64,000 bases of DNA from Leeuwenhoekiella blandensis MED217 (GCF_000152985.1 NZ_CH672395.1:1402567-1466566); one strand, 5' to 3'. Numbered from the stretch's first letter, positions 44,281-52,998 are shown. The notes: generated from the letters alone by a model not told the origin. A program made the numbers and translations.

Positions 44281-45723
44281 ATGAAAAAACTAACTATCAT
44301 ACAAATTCTTGTACTCGCTTGTCTTTTGATAACTGGCTGTACAGACAATTTTGAAGAAATCAATACCAACCCAAATGCTCCAGAAGCAGTAAGTGCAAAC
44401 TTGCTTACTTCTACGGTAACTTCAGAAATTACCAGAACGCTTACTCAAGAGGGCTATAGTGACGGTAACACGATCACCCAATTGATGGCAAAAAATAACT
44501 TTCCGGGTTTTGCGCAGTTTGATTGGGGAGATCAGGGAATGTGGAATTTTTTCTACGGAATTCTTCCGGAAATCGACGATATTCTAGAGATTTCTCGTGC
44601 CGAAGGAACACAGAACAGCACTTATGAGGGTATTGCACTTACGTTGCGTGCGTTGTGTTTTGCAAACCTTACAGATCTCTACGGAAACGTACCCTACGCT
44701 GAAGCTTTAGCCGGTCAATCTGAAGGGATTTTTACACCCGTTTACGACAATCAGGAAATGATCTACGACGGTGTTTTGGCAGATCTGGCAGCGGCAGATG
44801 CTGCCTTAGCCCAAAATCAAAGCATAAGCGGTGCTTCTGGAGATGTGATTTACGATGGTAACCCTGCACAGTGGAGAAAATTGGCAAACGCCTTAAGATT
44901 GCGTTACTTATTACGTATTTCGAAGCAGCGCGATGTGTCTTCAGCGATGCAAGCCATTGTAAATGCAGGAAACTACATCAGCTCTAATTCAGATAATGCA
45001 ACCTTAACCTATAGCGGAACTTCGAATACAGATTCTTGGCCACAAAGCACCGGTCGTATTGGAGGTTTTGATGAGAAGAGTTTGTGCGATACGGCCTTAG
45101 AGTATTTCAACAGATTTAACGATCCTCGATTAGATATTTGGTTTGATCGTAACAGTGATGGAAACTGGGTAGGAATGCCTATCGGTCTAAATCAAGATAA
45201 CGCACGTGCTTTTGATGATGCAAATAGTCCGAGTCGTTTAGATGTTGATTTGTTTTATTATTCAGCAACAGATGCCGAAGCTTTTATTATGAAAAACTCA
45301 GAAGTACAATTCATTTTAGCCGAAGCCGTAGCGCGTGGAATCATAAGCGGTAATGCTGAAGCATTTTATAATGCGGGAGTACGAGCAAGTATGAATTACT
45401 GGGGCGTAAACGATGCCGATGTAACGGCGTATTTAGCGCAACCGGCGGTAGCTTATGACGGTTCGTTAGAATTACTATTGACCCAGAAAACCATCGCCCT
45501 TTGGAATGTAGATTATCAAGGTTGGTTCAATTACAGAAGAACCGGTTTGCCAGCTTTAGAACCGGGACCAGACAGCCTCAATGGAGATTTGTATCCTGTG
45601 CGTTTCTTGTATCCTTCATCAGAGCAAACGTTGAATACCGCCAATTATCAAGCAGCTGTAGGTGCAATGGGGGGAGATAATATCAATGTAAAAGGCTGGT
45701 GGGAAACCGGTACCCGTTACTAA
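44281..45723 (+). CDS. SusD/RagB-like outer-membrane lipoprotein (SusD_RagB_2 type)
   Basis: Surface lipoprotein of 480 residues that forms the lid over SusC. Signal peptide with LITGC lipobox, Cys20. The mature N-terminus TDNFEEINTNPNAPEAV is typical of the SusD-like-2 subfamily (PF12771-type), which often imports peptides or other non-classical substrates. TPR-like helices are seen around ALTLRALCFANLTDLYGNVPYAEAL and in LRYLLRISKQRDVS. It begins 11 bases after susC. A strong terminator follows it, so expression of the downstream enzymes is probably lower than that of susCD. Confidence 0.94.
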   Translation: MKKLTIIQILVLACLLITGCTDNFEEINTNPNAPEAVSANLLTSTVTSEITRTLTQEGYSDGNTITQLMAKNNFPGFAQFDWGDQGMWNFFYGILPEIDDILEISRAEGTQNSTYEGIALTLRALCFANLTDLYGNVPYAEALAGQSEGIFTPVYDNQEMIYDGVLADLAAADAALAQNQSISGASGDVIYDGNPAQWRKLANALRLRYLLRISKQRDVSSAMQAIVNAGNYISSNSDNATLTYSGTSNTDSWPQSTGRIGGFDEKSLCDTALEYFNRFNDPRLDIWFDRNSDGNWVGMPIGLNQDNARAFDDANSPSRLDVDLFYYSATDAEAFIMKNSEVQFILAEAVARGIISGNAEAFYNAGVRASMNYWGVNDADVTAYLAQPAVAYDGSLELLLTQKTIALWNVDYQGWFNYRRTGLPALEPGPDSLNGDLYPVRFLYPSSEQTLNTANYQAAVGAMGGDNINVKGWWETGTRY

Positions 45724-45740
45724 CCATCAACTTCAAAACT

Positions 45741-45786
45741 CAGGTTGGGTTGCTCAAGTTTGTTGAGTAACCCTTACCTGTTTTTA
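45741..45786 (+). terminator. Strong terminator/attenuator after SusD
   Basis: Long hairpin from CAGGT (45741) to ACCTG (45780): GGGTT/AACCC and CTCAA/TTGAG pairs with a bulge and a wobble around a GTTTG loop, followed directly by TTTTT. It lies within the 86 bases between susD and the phosphodiesterase gene. It is a likely partial terminator that sets the ratio of importer to enzymes. Confidence 0.85.
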
Positions 45787-45809
45787 GTTTAGATATGAAA
45801 CAGCTAATT

Positions 45810-47459
45810 ATGAATAAGTTTTTAAAGTTAAGCACTGCGCTCGCTGTGTTGATTTTAGTAGCCTGCGATACAAACGATGAACCAGAACTTGGTATTAAAC
45901 ACCTTGTGGTTATTGGGGTAGATGGGATGAGTCCCAATGGAATTCAAAATGCCAAAACACCGGTGCTGGATAGTCTCATTAAAAATGGAGCATCCACGCT
46001 TCAAGCGCGGTCGGTTTTACCTTCGAGCTCAAGTTCTAATTGGGCGAGTATGCTCATGGGCGCAGCTACCGAACAACACGGGATCACTTCCAACGGTTGG
46101 GACGTAAACGATTATACACTTCCTGCGGTTGTTTCAGGAGGAGATAGTCGTTTTCCTAGTATTTTCACCTTATTCCACGATCAAAAGCCGGAAGCACACG
46201 TTGGCGCCATTTATGATTGGGATGGTTTTGGGAGATTGTACAATCCGGCAGATGTTGATTTTGATATTGATGCAGACCACGAAGATAAAACGACTCAAGA
46301 AGCCATCAACTATATCAAAGCGCATAAACCAGACTTTACTTTTATTCATTTGGACCACGTGGACCACGCAGGACATAGTGAAGGTCACGGCAGCGCGAGT
46401 TATTATGAAGCGGTAGAAAAGGCCGATCTCCTTATTGGCGATATTATCAAATCGACTCAGGATGCAGGGATTTTTGAGGAAACGGTTTTTATCGTGTCTT
46501 CAGATCACGGCGGTCTCGGAAAAGGACACGGTGGTGAATCGCTCGATGAGGTACTTATTCCGTTTATTCTTTATGGAAAAAATGTAAAAAAAGGCTATGC
46601 TATCGAAGAGACGGTGTATCAATACGACAATGCCGCGACAGTAGCTTTTATGGCCGGTTTAGAAACTCCGCAAGCGTGGATAGGCAGACCGGTAAAAAGT
46701 GCTTTTGTGGGGTATGAGAAACCGGTTTTGAAGTATAAAAAGGTAGAAGCTTTACAAGCACCTCAATTTAAACCACAAAACGGACCCTATGCACCGGCTG
46801 GAGGATTGTTTCAAGAGAAGGTTTCGGTGGTTATTAACAATCCTAATGCTTCAGGGAGCATTTATTATACGCTAGATGGAAGTGACCCTAGTGCTAAACA
46901 TGCGGTAAAATATGATGCGCCGTTTTACGTAGATCAAACCACGCTCGTAAGTGCAATAGTTGTAGAAGAAGGCAAAACCCAAAGCAAAATTGCAGAAGGA
47001 AATTATCGTTTTGTTTCCGCTTCAAAAAAGCCAGGGGTGACCTATGCGATCTTTCAGGAAGAACCTTTAAGTGCGCTTCCAGATTTTACCAATAAGAAAC
47101 CTAAGCTATCGGGAGTTACGATGGAGTTTTCAACTGAAGTTCTTGATGAAATTTCTGAAACAACAAATACCGCACTGGTCTTTACTGCGCAACTGGAGGT
47201 TCTGACACCAGGCGAGTATACGTTTTACACGACAAGTGATGACGGAAGCAAGCTTTATGTTGATAACCAACTTGTGGTAAATAACGATGGCGACCACGGT
47301 GTGCAGGAGCGAAGTGGCAGCGTATCTATAGCAAAAGGAAAGCATACGCTTAAAATTGAGTATTTTAATGACGGTGGCGGATATTATTTGGATGCCAAAT
47401 ACAAAGGGCCGGGAATTGGTAAACAAATCATTCCTGCAGATAAATTGAGTCAAGACTAA
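45810..47459 (+). CDS. Lipoprotein phosphodiesterase/pyrophosphatase with PA14 domain
   Basis: Alkaline-phosphatase-superfamily phosphodiesterase, 549 residues from the ATG at 45810 (an earlier ATG at 45795 adds five residues). Lipoprotein: the lipobox ends LVAC with Cys19. Metal-site motifs are GVDGMSPNG, the nucleophile region SSSSSNWASMLMG, LDHVDHAGHSEGHG and SSDHGGLGKGHGG. Residues about 330-400 resemble a chitobiase-type Fn3 repeat (IYYTLDGSDPS). Residues about 440-545 form a PA14 domain (FYTTSDDGSKLYVDNQ), a glycan-binding module. It should sit on the envelope and split phosphate or phosphonate diesters on a glycan- or lipid-linked substrate. First gene after the terminator. Confidence 0.9.
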   Translation: MNKFLKLSTALAVLILVACDTNDEPELGIKHLVVIGVDGMSPNGIQNAKTPVLDSLIKNGASTLQARSVLPSSSSSNWASMLMGAATEQHGITSNGWDVNDYTLPAVVSGGDSRFPSIFTLFHDQKPEAHVGAIYDWDGFGRLYNPADVDFDIDADHEDKTTQEAINYIKAHKPDFTFIHLDHVDHAGHSEGHGSASYYEAVEKADLLIGDIIKSTQDAGIFEETVFIVSSDHGGLGKGHGGESLDEVLIPFILYGKNVKKGYAIEETVYQYDNAATVAFMAGLETPQAWIGRPVKSAFVGYEKPVLKYKKVEALQAPQFKPQNGPYAPAGGLFQEKVSVVINNPNASGSIYYTLDGSDPSAKHAVKYDAPFYVDQTTLVSAIVVEEGKTQSKIAEGNYRFVSASKKPGVTYAIFQEEPLSALPDFTNKKPKLSGVTMEFSTEVLDEISETTNTALVFTAQLEVLTPGEYTFYTTSDDGSKLYVDNQLVVNNDGDHGVQERSGSVSIAKGKHTLKIEYFNDGGGYYLDAKYKGPGIGKQIIPADKLSQD

Positions 47460-47468
47460 AACATCAGG

Positions 47469-48824
47469 ATGAAAGAAAAGCTTTCAAAAAATGAGATGAT
47501 AGTAGAAGGGGATATCAACCTTTCGGAAGCCAGAAAAACGTGGCTTAAAGATCAAGTTTCTACCGAAGCTAAAACTTTACTGGAGAAAGATGCCAAGTAT
47601 TTTATGCATCAGGCTTTATCAACGCCTTGTCTTGATGTTCTGGCAAATGCTCAAGGTGCATTGATCACCAATACTTCTGGTAAGAATTATTTTGATTTCC
47701 ACGGAAACAACGTGCATCAGTTGGGATTTTCACATCCTAAACTTGTAGCAGCTTTAAAACAACAACTAGATGCGCTTACCTTTTCGACACGACGCTATAC
47801 CAACAAAACAGCAATAAATTTTGCTGAAAAATTAACCAGTCTCACTCCCGGTTTAGACAAAATTTTAATGACTCCAAACGGAAGTTCGGCTGTGGGGATC
47901 GCTTTGAAATTGGCTAGAGCGGTAACGGGAAAATACAAGGTGCTTTCCTTTTGGGATTCGTTTCACGGCGCTTCTCTTGATGTGGTAAGCGTGAGTGGTG
48001 AGTCGGTTTTTAGAGAGCAAATGGGACCTATGATGCCGGGCGTAGAACGTATTCCGCCGCCAATCACGTATCGTGGGATTTATGAAAGCAACGAGGAAAA
48101 GGCTTTAGAATATCTCGAATATATTCTTGCCAAAGACAACCAGATCGGGGCTTTTTTAGCAGAAACAGTTCGCAATACCGATGCGCAAATTCCGTCAAAA
48201 CACTTTTGGAAAGCAGCCCGCAAGCTTTGTGATCAGTATGGCGTATTACTCATTTTAGACGAGATTCCCATTGCCCTTGGTCGCACAGGAAAATTGTTTG
48301 CTTATGAACATTATGATATTATTCCTGATATTTTGTGCTTAGGAAAAGGCCTTGGTGGCGGTATCATTCCGCAGGCGGCGATAGTTACTAAAAAGGAGTT
48401 TGATCAATTTAATCAAATCTCTTTAGGGCATTACACTTTTGAAAAAAGTCCGATGGGCGCAGCGGCAGCACATACCACATTAGAAATAATCGAAGGAGAA
48501 CACCTGCTCGAACACGTGGTTTATCTAGAAGGAATGATGCAAGCCGAACTGAATCAGCTGCAAGCCGATTTTGAATTGATTGGCGATGTGCGCGGCATCG
48601 GACTTTTATGGGGAATCGAACTGGTTACCAGTCGGGTGACTAAAGAAAAAGCTTCGGCACAGGCTGAAGCTATAATGTATGAATGTCTCAAAAATGGGTT
48701 GAGCTTTAAAGTTTCTAAAGGAAATGTATTGCAGCTTTGTCCCGCACTTACCATAACTGAAACTCAACTCGCTGAAGCTCTAAACATTCTAAGAACAGCT
48801 TTCTACAAAATAACACAAGCATAA
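47469..48824 (+). CDS. pbfA: Class III PLP enzyme, probable (R)-1-hydroxy-2-aminoethylphosphonate ammonia-lyase
   Basis: Fold-type I PLP enzyme of 451 residues, cytoplasmic. The PLP Lys is residue 293 (CLGKGLGGG) and the pyridine-nitrogen Asp is 264 (LILDEIPIALGRTG). The motif FDFHGNNVHQLGF and the SFWDSFHGASLDVVSVSGE block match, from memory, PbfA enzymes that were first annotated as aminotransferases and later shown to eliminate ammonia from (R)-HAEP giving phosphonoacetaldehyde. Context strongly supports this: PhnX-like hydrolase, FAD oxidase and XRE regulator nearby. A general class III transaminase is the alternative. Gaps are 9 and 2 bases to the phosphoesterase genes on either side. 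Confidence 0.78.
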   Translation: MKEKLSKNEMIVEGDINLSEARKTWLKDQVSTEAKTLLEKDAKYFMHQALSTPCLDVLANAQGALITNTSGKNYFDFHGNNVHQLGFSHPKLVAALKQQLDALTFSTRRYTNKTAINFAEKLTSLTPGLDKILMTPNGSSAVGIALKLARAVTGKYKVLSFWDSFHGASLDVVSVSGESVFREQMGPMMPGVERIPPPITYRGIYESNEEKALEYLEYILAKDNQIGAFLAETVRNTDAQIPSKHFWKAARKLCDQYGVLLILDEIPIALGRTGKLFAYEHYDIIPDILCLGKGLGGGIIPQAAIVTKKEFDQFNQISLGHYTFEKSPMGAAAAHTTLEIIEGEHLLEHVVYLEGMMQAELNQLQADFELIGDVRGIGLLWGIELVTSRVTKEKASAQAEAIMYECLKNGLSFKVSKGNVLQLCPALTITETQLAEALNILRTAFYKITQA

Positions 48825-48826
48825 CT

Positions 48827-50410
48827 ATGAAATTACAAACCTATTTGTTGCTTTTAATGTGCTCTTTTTATGGCATTATACAAGCACAGGAAAATTCATT
48901 TATTGTAAAACCTTATTTACAAGACGCCGAACCAAATTCGATCATCATCAAATGGGAAACCGCCATAGATGGTGAAAGTAGGGTCGAGTATGGTACTTCA
49001 GAAAAACTGGGGAAATCGGCAGAGGGAAGTTCGTATAAAGTGACTTTTGGAGCCTCGCGATTGCATGAGGTGCAGCTTACCGGCTTACAACGTTTTACAA
49101 CCTATTATTACCGTGTAAAAACCGATAAACTCACGTCTGACATCTTTCAGTTTAAAACCCCTCCGTTTTCTGGAGAAGCAGAAGCTTTTAACCTGATCGC
49201 GATGAGTGATATGCAAATAGACCGCAGTCAACCCGATAAGTTTAATGAAGTGGTCAATGAAGGAATTATGAAGTATCTACAGGAGCAGTTTGGGGGTGAA
49301 GTGCCCGATAATTTGGCTTTGGTGATGATTCCCGGTGATTTGGTCGCTCAGGGAAGTAATTACGAGCAGTGGAACACCGATTTCTTTAAACCTTCAGAAA
49401 AACTATTTTCTGAGGTGCCTGTTTATCCGGTTCCCGGAAATCACGAACAGAATTCTCAGTTTTTCTTCAAATACTTCAGCCTGCCAGAAAATGGTGATCC
49501 CGCTTTTGCAGAGCACTGGTGGTATAAAGACTACGGAAATGTGCGTATCATTGGTTTAGATTCTAATGATGAATATCGCGATCTGCGACAGCAGTATACT
49601 TGGCTTGAAAATGTACTTAAAGAAACCGAGAATGCTGATGATATTGATTTTGTATTTGCGCAGTTGCATCATCCGTATAAATCAGAATTATGGATTCCGG
49701 GAGAGGAAGAATCGACCGGAAAAGTGGTCAAAATGCTCGAGGCATTTTCAGACAAAACAGGAAAACCTAGTGTACATTTCTTTGGGCATACCCACGGCTA
49801 TTCCCGCGGGCAGTCTAGAGACCACAATCATCTTTGGGTAAATGTAGCTTCGGCCGGTGGGGCAATTGACAATTGGGGCGAATTTGAAGGTCGGGATTAT
49901 GACGAGTTTACCGTAACGCAGGATGAGTATGGTTTTGTGATGGTCAATGTAGACCCTAATCCTGCAGATCCAAAAATTAGCCTGAAACGCATCAGTCGCG
50001 GGAATACCATAAACCCCAAAGACAATGAAGTTACAGATGAGATCACAGTTTATAAACTGAATCAAAAACCAAAAGCTCCGGAAGCGCTTTCGCCTAAAGA
50101 GGAAGAAATAGCTACTACAAAAATTACCTTAAAAGCTTCAGGCTTTGAAGGAGGACGAGCAACGAGTACCCATACCGCTTCGCATTGGCAATTGGCTACT
50201 TCTGCTGATTTCGAAAACCCGGAGGTAGACCGTTGGAAACAATCAGAAAACTGGTATTATGAAGAAAATAGGCAAAAGGATGATGATCTTACAGACGAAA
50301 TGTTAGCGCGTTTAAAACCACAAACAACCTATTTCTGGCGTGTGCGTTATCGCGATCAGTATTTGAGTTGGAGTGATTGGTCTGAAGTAGCAACCTTCAA
50401 AACAAATTAA
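48827..50410 (+). CDS. Secreted metallophosphoesterase, purple acid phosphatase-like
   Basis: Exported protein of 527 residues (signal peptide 1-20, ending IQAQ). Residues about 25-115 are a purple-acid-phosphatase N-terminal Fn3-like domain (SIIIKWETAIDGESRVEYGTS split by loops). Residues about 120-360 are a calcineurin-like phosphoesterase with MSDMQID (variant of the DxH site), IPGDLV, GNHEQN, QLHHPYK and FFGHTHGYSRG. The first metal motif is altered (no His after the Asp), so activity needs testing. A C-terminal Fn3-like region ends with FWRVRYRDQY and SDWSEVATF. Probably removes phosphoryl or phosphonyl groups in the periplasm. Confidence 0.88.
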   Translation: MKLQTYLLLLMCSFYGIIQAQENSFIVKPYLQDAEPNSIIIKWETAIDGESRVEYGTSEKLGKSAEGSSYKVTFGASRLHEVQLTGLQRFTTYYYRVKTDKLTSDIFQFKTPPFSGEAEAFNLIAMSDMQIDRSQPDKFNEVVNEGIMKYLQEQFGGEVPDNLALVMIPGDLVAQGSNYEQWNTDFFKPSEKLFSEVPVYPVPGNHEQNSQFFFKYFSLPENGDPAFAEHWWYKDYGNVRIIGLDSNDEYRDLRQQYTWLENVLKETENADDIDFVFAQLHHPYKSELWIPGEEESTGKVVKMLEAFSDKTGKPSVHFFGHTHGYSRGQSRDHNHLWVNVASAGGAIDNWGEFEGRDYDEFTVTQDEYGFVMVNVDPNPADPKISLKRISRGNTINPKDNEVTDEITVYKLNQKPKAPEALSPKEEEIATTKITLKASGFEGGRATSTHTASHWQLATSADFENPEVDRWKQSENWYYEENRQKDDDLTDEMLARLKPQTTYFWRVRYRDQYLSWSDWSEVATFKTN

Positions 50411-50417
50411 AAGCCTT

Positions 50418-51461
50418 ATGAGAATTAAACTAATCGCTGCGATCCTCTGTATTGCGATTGCAGGAATCAACAAGGCAGTCGCACAAGAGGCGACCGAGCA
50501 AAAAGTAGTTTTAGTAACACTCGACGGTTTTCGCTGGCAAGAATTGTTTACCGGAGCAGATCCTGCGTTGATTGCCAATAAAAATTATGTACAAGACACC
50601 ACTGGTTTAAAGGCTGAATTTTGGCGACCTACATCCGAAGCACGACGCAAAGCGCTGTTGCCTTTCATCTGGAATGAAGTGGTAAACCTTGGAGAAATAC
50701 ACGGGAACAGAACATTAGGCAGTAAAGTGAATTTGACGAATGCGATGTGGTTTTCGTATCCCGGATACAATGAAATTCTTACCGGTAAAGCTGATGATGA
50801 GCGCATAAAAAGTAACGCTAAAATTCAGAATCCTAACCGTACCATTTTAGAAAAAATAAATAAAACAGAAGCATACAAGGGTAAGGTAGCCGCTTTTAGC
50901 AGTTGGGATGTTTTTCCATTTATCATCAATGAAGAACGCAGTGGTGTTCCGGTGAATGCAGCTTTTGATTCGGCAGAAACACTACCACTCACAGATCGCG
51001 AAGACTTTTTAAATCAGTTGCAAAAGGAGATTCCGAGTCCTTGGGGAAGTGTGCGTCTCGATGCTTTTACTCATCACTACGCTTTAGAGTATCTCAAAAA
51101 GAAACATCCAAGTTTAGTCTACATCGCATATGGAGAAACCGATGATTTTGCACACGACGGCGAATATGATGCTTATCTACATTCGGCACATACTACCGAT
51201 GCGATGCTCAAAGAATTATGGGGTTTTATTCAATCAGATCCGTTTTATAAGGATCAAACTACGTTCATCATAACCACAGATCACGGTAGAGGAACGCAGC
51301 CTTTAGATACTTGGAGGAGTCACGGCAGTGACATCAAAGGCGCAGACGAGACGTGGTTGATTATTTTAGGAAAGGGCGGAGCCGCACTTGGCGAAGTGCA
51401 ATCTGTAGAGCAATTATATCCTACGCGTATTGTTCCCCTCATCGAGGAAATACTTAACTAG
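50418..51461 (+). CDS. Secreted alkaline-phosphatase-fold phosphodiesterase
   Basis: Exported protein of 347 residues; signal peptide 1-22 ending AVAQ. Alkaline phosphatase superfamily: VVLVTLDGFRWQELF gives the first metal Asp, FSYPGYNEILTG the nucleophile region, IAYGETDDFAHDG and ITTDHGRG the second-metal residues, and a closing RSHG His. Sulfatase or phosphoglyceromutase activities exist in relatives, so phosphodiesterase is inferred. Its placement 7 bases after the metallophosphoesterase argues they act on the same material. It is the last gene before a 259-base gap. Confidence 0.85.
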   Translation: MRIKLIAAILCIAIAGINKAVAQEATEQKVVLVTLDGFRWQELFTGADPALIANKNYVQDTTGLKAEFWRPTSEARRKALLPFIWNEVVNLGEIHGNRTLGSKVNLTNAMWFSYPGYNEILTGKADDERIKSNAKIQNPNRTILEKINKTEAYKGKVAAFSSWDVFPFIINEERSGVPVNAAFDSAETLPLTDREDFLNQLQKEIPSPWGSVRLDAFTHHYALEYLKKKHPSLVYIAYGETDDFAHDGEYDAYLHSAHTTDAMLKELWGFIQSDPFYKDQTTFIITTDHGRGTQPLDTWRSHGSDIKGADETWLIILGKGGAALGEVQSVEQLYPTRIVPLIEEILN

Positions 51462-51493
51462 TTTATTTGCACCGCCAAAGGGATTAATCTCTG

Positions 51494-51511
51494 TCCCGAT
51501 AGCTATCGGGA
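51494..51511. repeat. Perfect 18-base palindrome (TCCCGATAGC and its mirror)
   Basis: TCCCGATAG followed by its exact reverse complement CTATCGGGA, 18 bases without spacer. I recall similar CCCGATAG-CTATCGGG elements scattered between genes in Flavobacteriaceae, though only one copy occurs in this window. Possibly a short interspersed repeat or an operator. Confidence 0.6.
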
Positions 51512-51620
51512 TGCCTCGAAATTGAAAATTAGTTTCCAACCAATGCCTTATTGGGATGCTTTAAATATGTTTATTATTTGTAAAATAATATCAATTAAAA
51601 AGACTTTAATTTTATTATAA

Positions 51621-51636
51621 GTAAACTTTTGTTTAT
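51621..51636. promoter_or_regulatory. TAAAC-TTTT-GTTTA inverted repeat ahead of DUF5690
   Basis: Inverted repeat TAAAC-TTTT-GTTTA at 51622-51635. The same 15 bases TAAACTTTTGTTTAT recur at 58146-58160 ahead of the HU gene. GTAAACTTTTG matches the reverse strand at 40978-40988 before SusC. A weak candidate regulatory element of AT-rich character. Confidence 0.3.
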
Positions 51637-51671
51637 GTTTGAGGTGCTTGTTTGTATTTAAATTTTAAAAT

Positions 51672-51704
51672 ACCGGTCGATGGGGTTTAAAGCTCTCGGC
51701 CGGT
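51672..51704 (+). promoter_or_regulatory. GC-rich leader hairpin before DUF5690
   Basis: Arms ACCGGTCGA (51672-51680) and TCGGCCGGT (51696-51704) form nine pairs (one G-U) around a 15-base loop, ending 16 bases before the DUF5690 ATG. Candidate translational control hairpin or leftover repeat. Confidence 0.45.
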
Positions 51705-51720
51705 TTATTCGAGAAGTACT

Positions 51721-52998
51721 ATGGGTATTAAAAAACAAGATTTGGCTTTTGTGAGCAAGGCTTCCATAGCCGCTTTTGGTGCATATTTCTGTATGTATGC
51801 GTTTAGAAAGCCATTTGCTGTTGCCACTTTTGAAGATCTAAGTGTTTTGGGTATCGACTATAAAATAGTCCTGATCATCACTCAGGTTTTAGGATATATG
51901 CTTTCTAAGTTTATTGGTATAAAAGTAATTTCAGAATTAGAACCGCGGCAACGTTTAGCATATCTCCTGGGATTGATAGGGATTTCTGAAGTTGCGTTAA
52001 TTCTTTTTGGGTGGGTATCCCAACCCTACAATTTCATTTTTTTATTTTTTAATGGACTGCCGCTGGGAATGATTTGGGGGATTGTTTTCTCTTACCTTGA
52101 GGGAAGAAAATATACCGAAATTCTCGGCGTGATTTTATGCACCAGTTTTATCGTTTCGAGTGGTGTTGTAAAATCTATAGGTTTATGGGTAATGGCAAGT
52201 TGGGGTGTTACACAGTTTTGGATGCCGGCCGTTACCGGAGCATTGTTTATAATTCCACTAGTGTTTTTTGCCCGTTTGTTAGAAACCGTGCCACAACCTA
52301 CACAAGAAGAAAAAGCTTTACGCGTAGAGCGTGTTCCCATGCGCCCCAAAGACCGAAGCAACGTTATCAAGCAATTTGCTTTACCCTTGTTTATTCTTAT
52401 TCTGTTTTATATCGTACTTACCGCGTTTAGGGACTTGCGAGATAATTATGCGCGCGAACTATGGGACGGCTTGGGCTATGCAGGAGATATTTCGGTGTAC
52501 AGTACTTCAGAACTGGTGGTGGCTTTTTTGGTTTTGATCATTTTGGCTTCAGTGTACGCGATCAAAGATAATTTGAAAGCCTTACTTACCTATCACGGTA
52601 TATTACTTTTTGGTACATTTTCAGTAGGTATTGCCACCTTTCTGTTGCAAGCGCAACTGCTTAACCCCTTTTTATGGATGGTGATCTCAGGATTTGGTTT
52701 ATACATCTGCTACGTTCCCTTTAATGCATTGTTCTTTGATAGGTTTATTGCTGCCTTTCGAATTAAAGGCAACGCCGGTTTTCTAATTTATCTGGCAGAT
52801 GCTTTTGGGTATTTAGGGAGTATGGCGGTCTTGCTCTACAAGAATTTTGGGATGAGTACAATCTCCTGGTTGAAGTTTTTTATCAATGGCGCCTACTGGC
52901 TTTCGATCATTGGGAGTATAAGTGTGGTTGTTTCATTCTTTTATCTGCGAAAAAAACATCGCAAAGCGAAATTTAATGTTGTGGCTTATGAAAATTAA
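51721..52998 (+). CDS. DUF5690 MFS-like inner-membrane transporter
   Basis: Integral membrane protein of 425 residues with about 12 hydrophobic segments and a major-facilitator-like layout. The N-terminal region KASIAAFGAYFCMYAFRKP (TM1 with the FRKPF turn) is characteristic of DUF5690. A cytoplasmic loop (about 190-215, basic) lies between the two six-helix halves. The family has no biochemically assigned substrate that I know of. Here its stop overlaps the FAD oxidase start by 11 bases, making translational coupling likely; I infer that it imports the aminophosphonate (AEP, N-methyl-AEP or HAEP). No Phn ABC transporter is present in the window. Confidence 0.85.
   Translation: MGIKKQDLAFVSKASIAAFGAYFCMYAFRKPFAVATFEDLSVLGIDYKIVLIITQVLGYMLSKFIGIKVISELEPRQRLAYLLGLIGISEVALILFGWVSQPYNFIFLFFNGLPLGMIWGIVFSYLEGRKYTEILGVILCTSFIVSSGVVKSIGLWVMASWGVTQFWMPAVTGALFIIPLVFFARLLETVPQPTQEEKALRVERVPMRPKDRSNVIKQFALPLFILILFYIVLTAFRDLRDNYARELWDGLGYAGDISVYSTSELVVAFLVLIILASVYAIKDNLKALLTYHGILLFGTFSVGIATFLLQAQLLNPFLWMVISGFGLYICYVPFNALFFDRFIAAFRIKGNAGFLIYLADAFGYLGSMAVLLYKNFGMSTISWLKFFINGAYWLSIIGSISVVVSFFYLRKKHRKAKFNVVAYEN

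Noticed and set aside
47469-48824. PbfA-like gene read as PhnW or an ordinary acetylornithine/GSA aminotransferase
   Set aside because: PhnW is a class V enzyme and this is class III; the FHGNNVH motif and phosphonate neighbours fit PbfA better, though a transaminase cannot be fully excluded.
50418-51461. AP-fold protein as PhnA phosphonoacetate hydrolase
   Set aside because: It is exported and lacks clear PhnA-specific blocks; the superfamily is too broad for that call.
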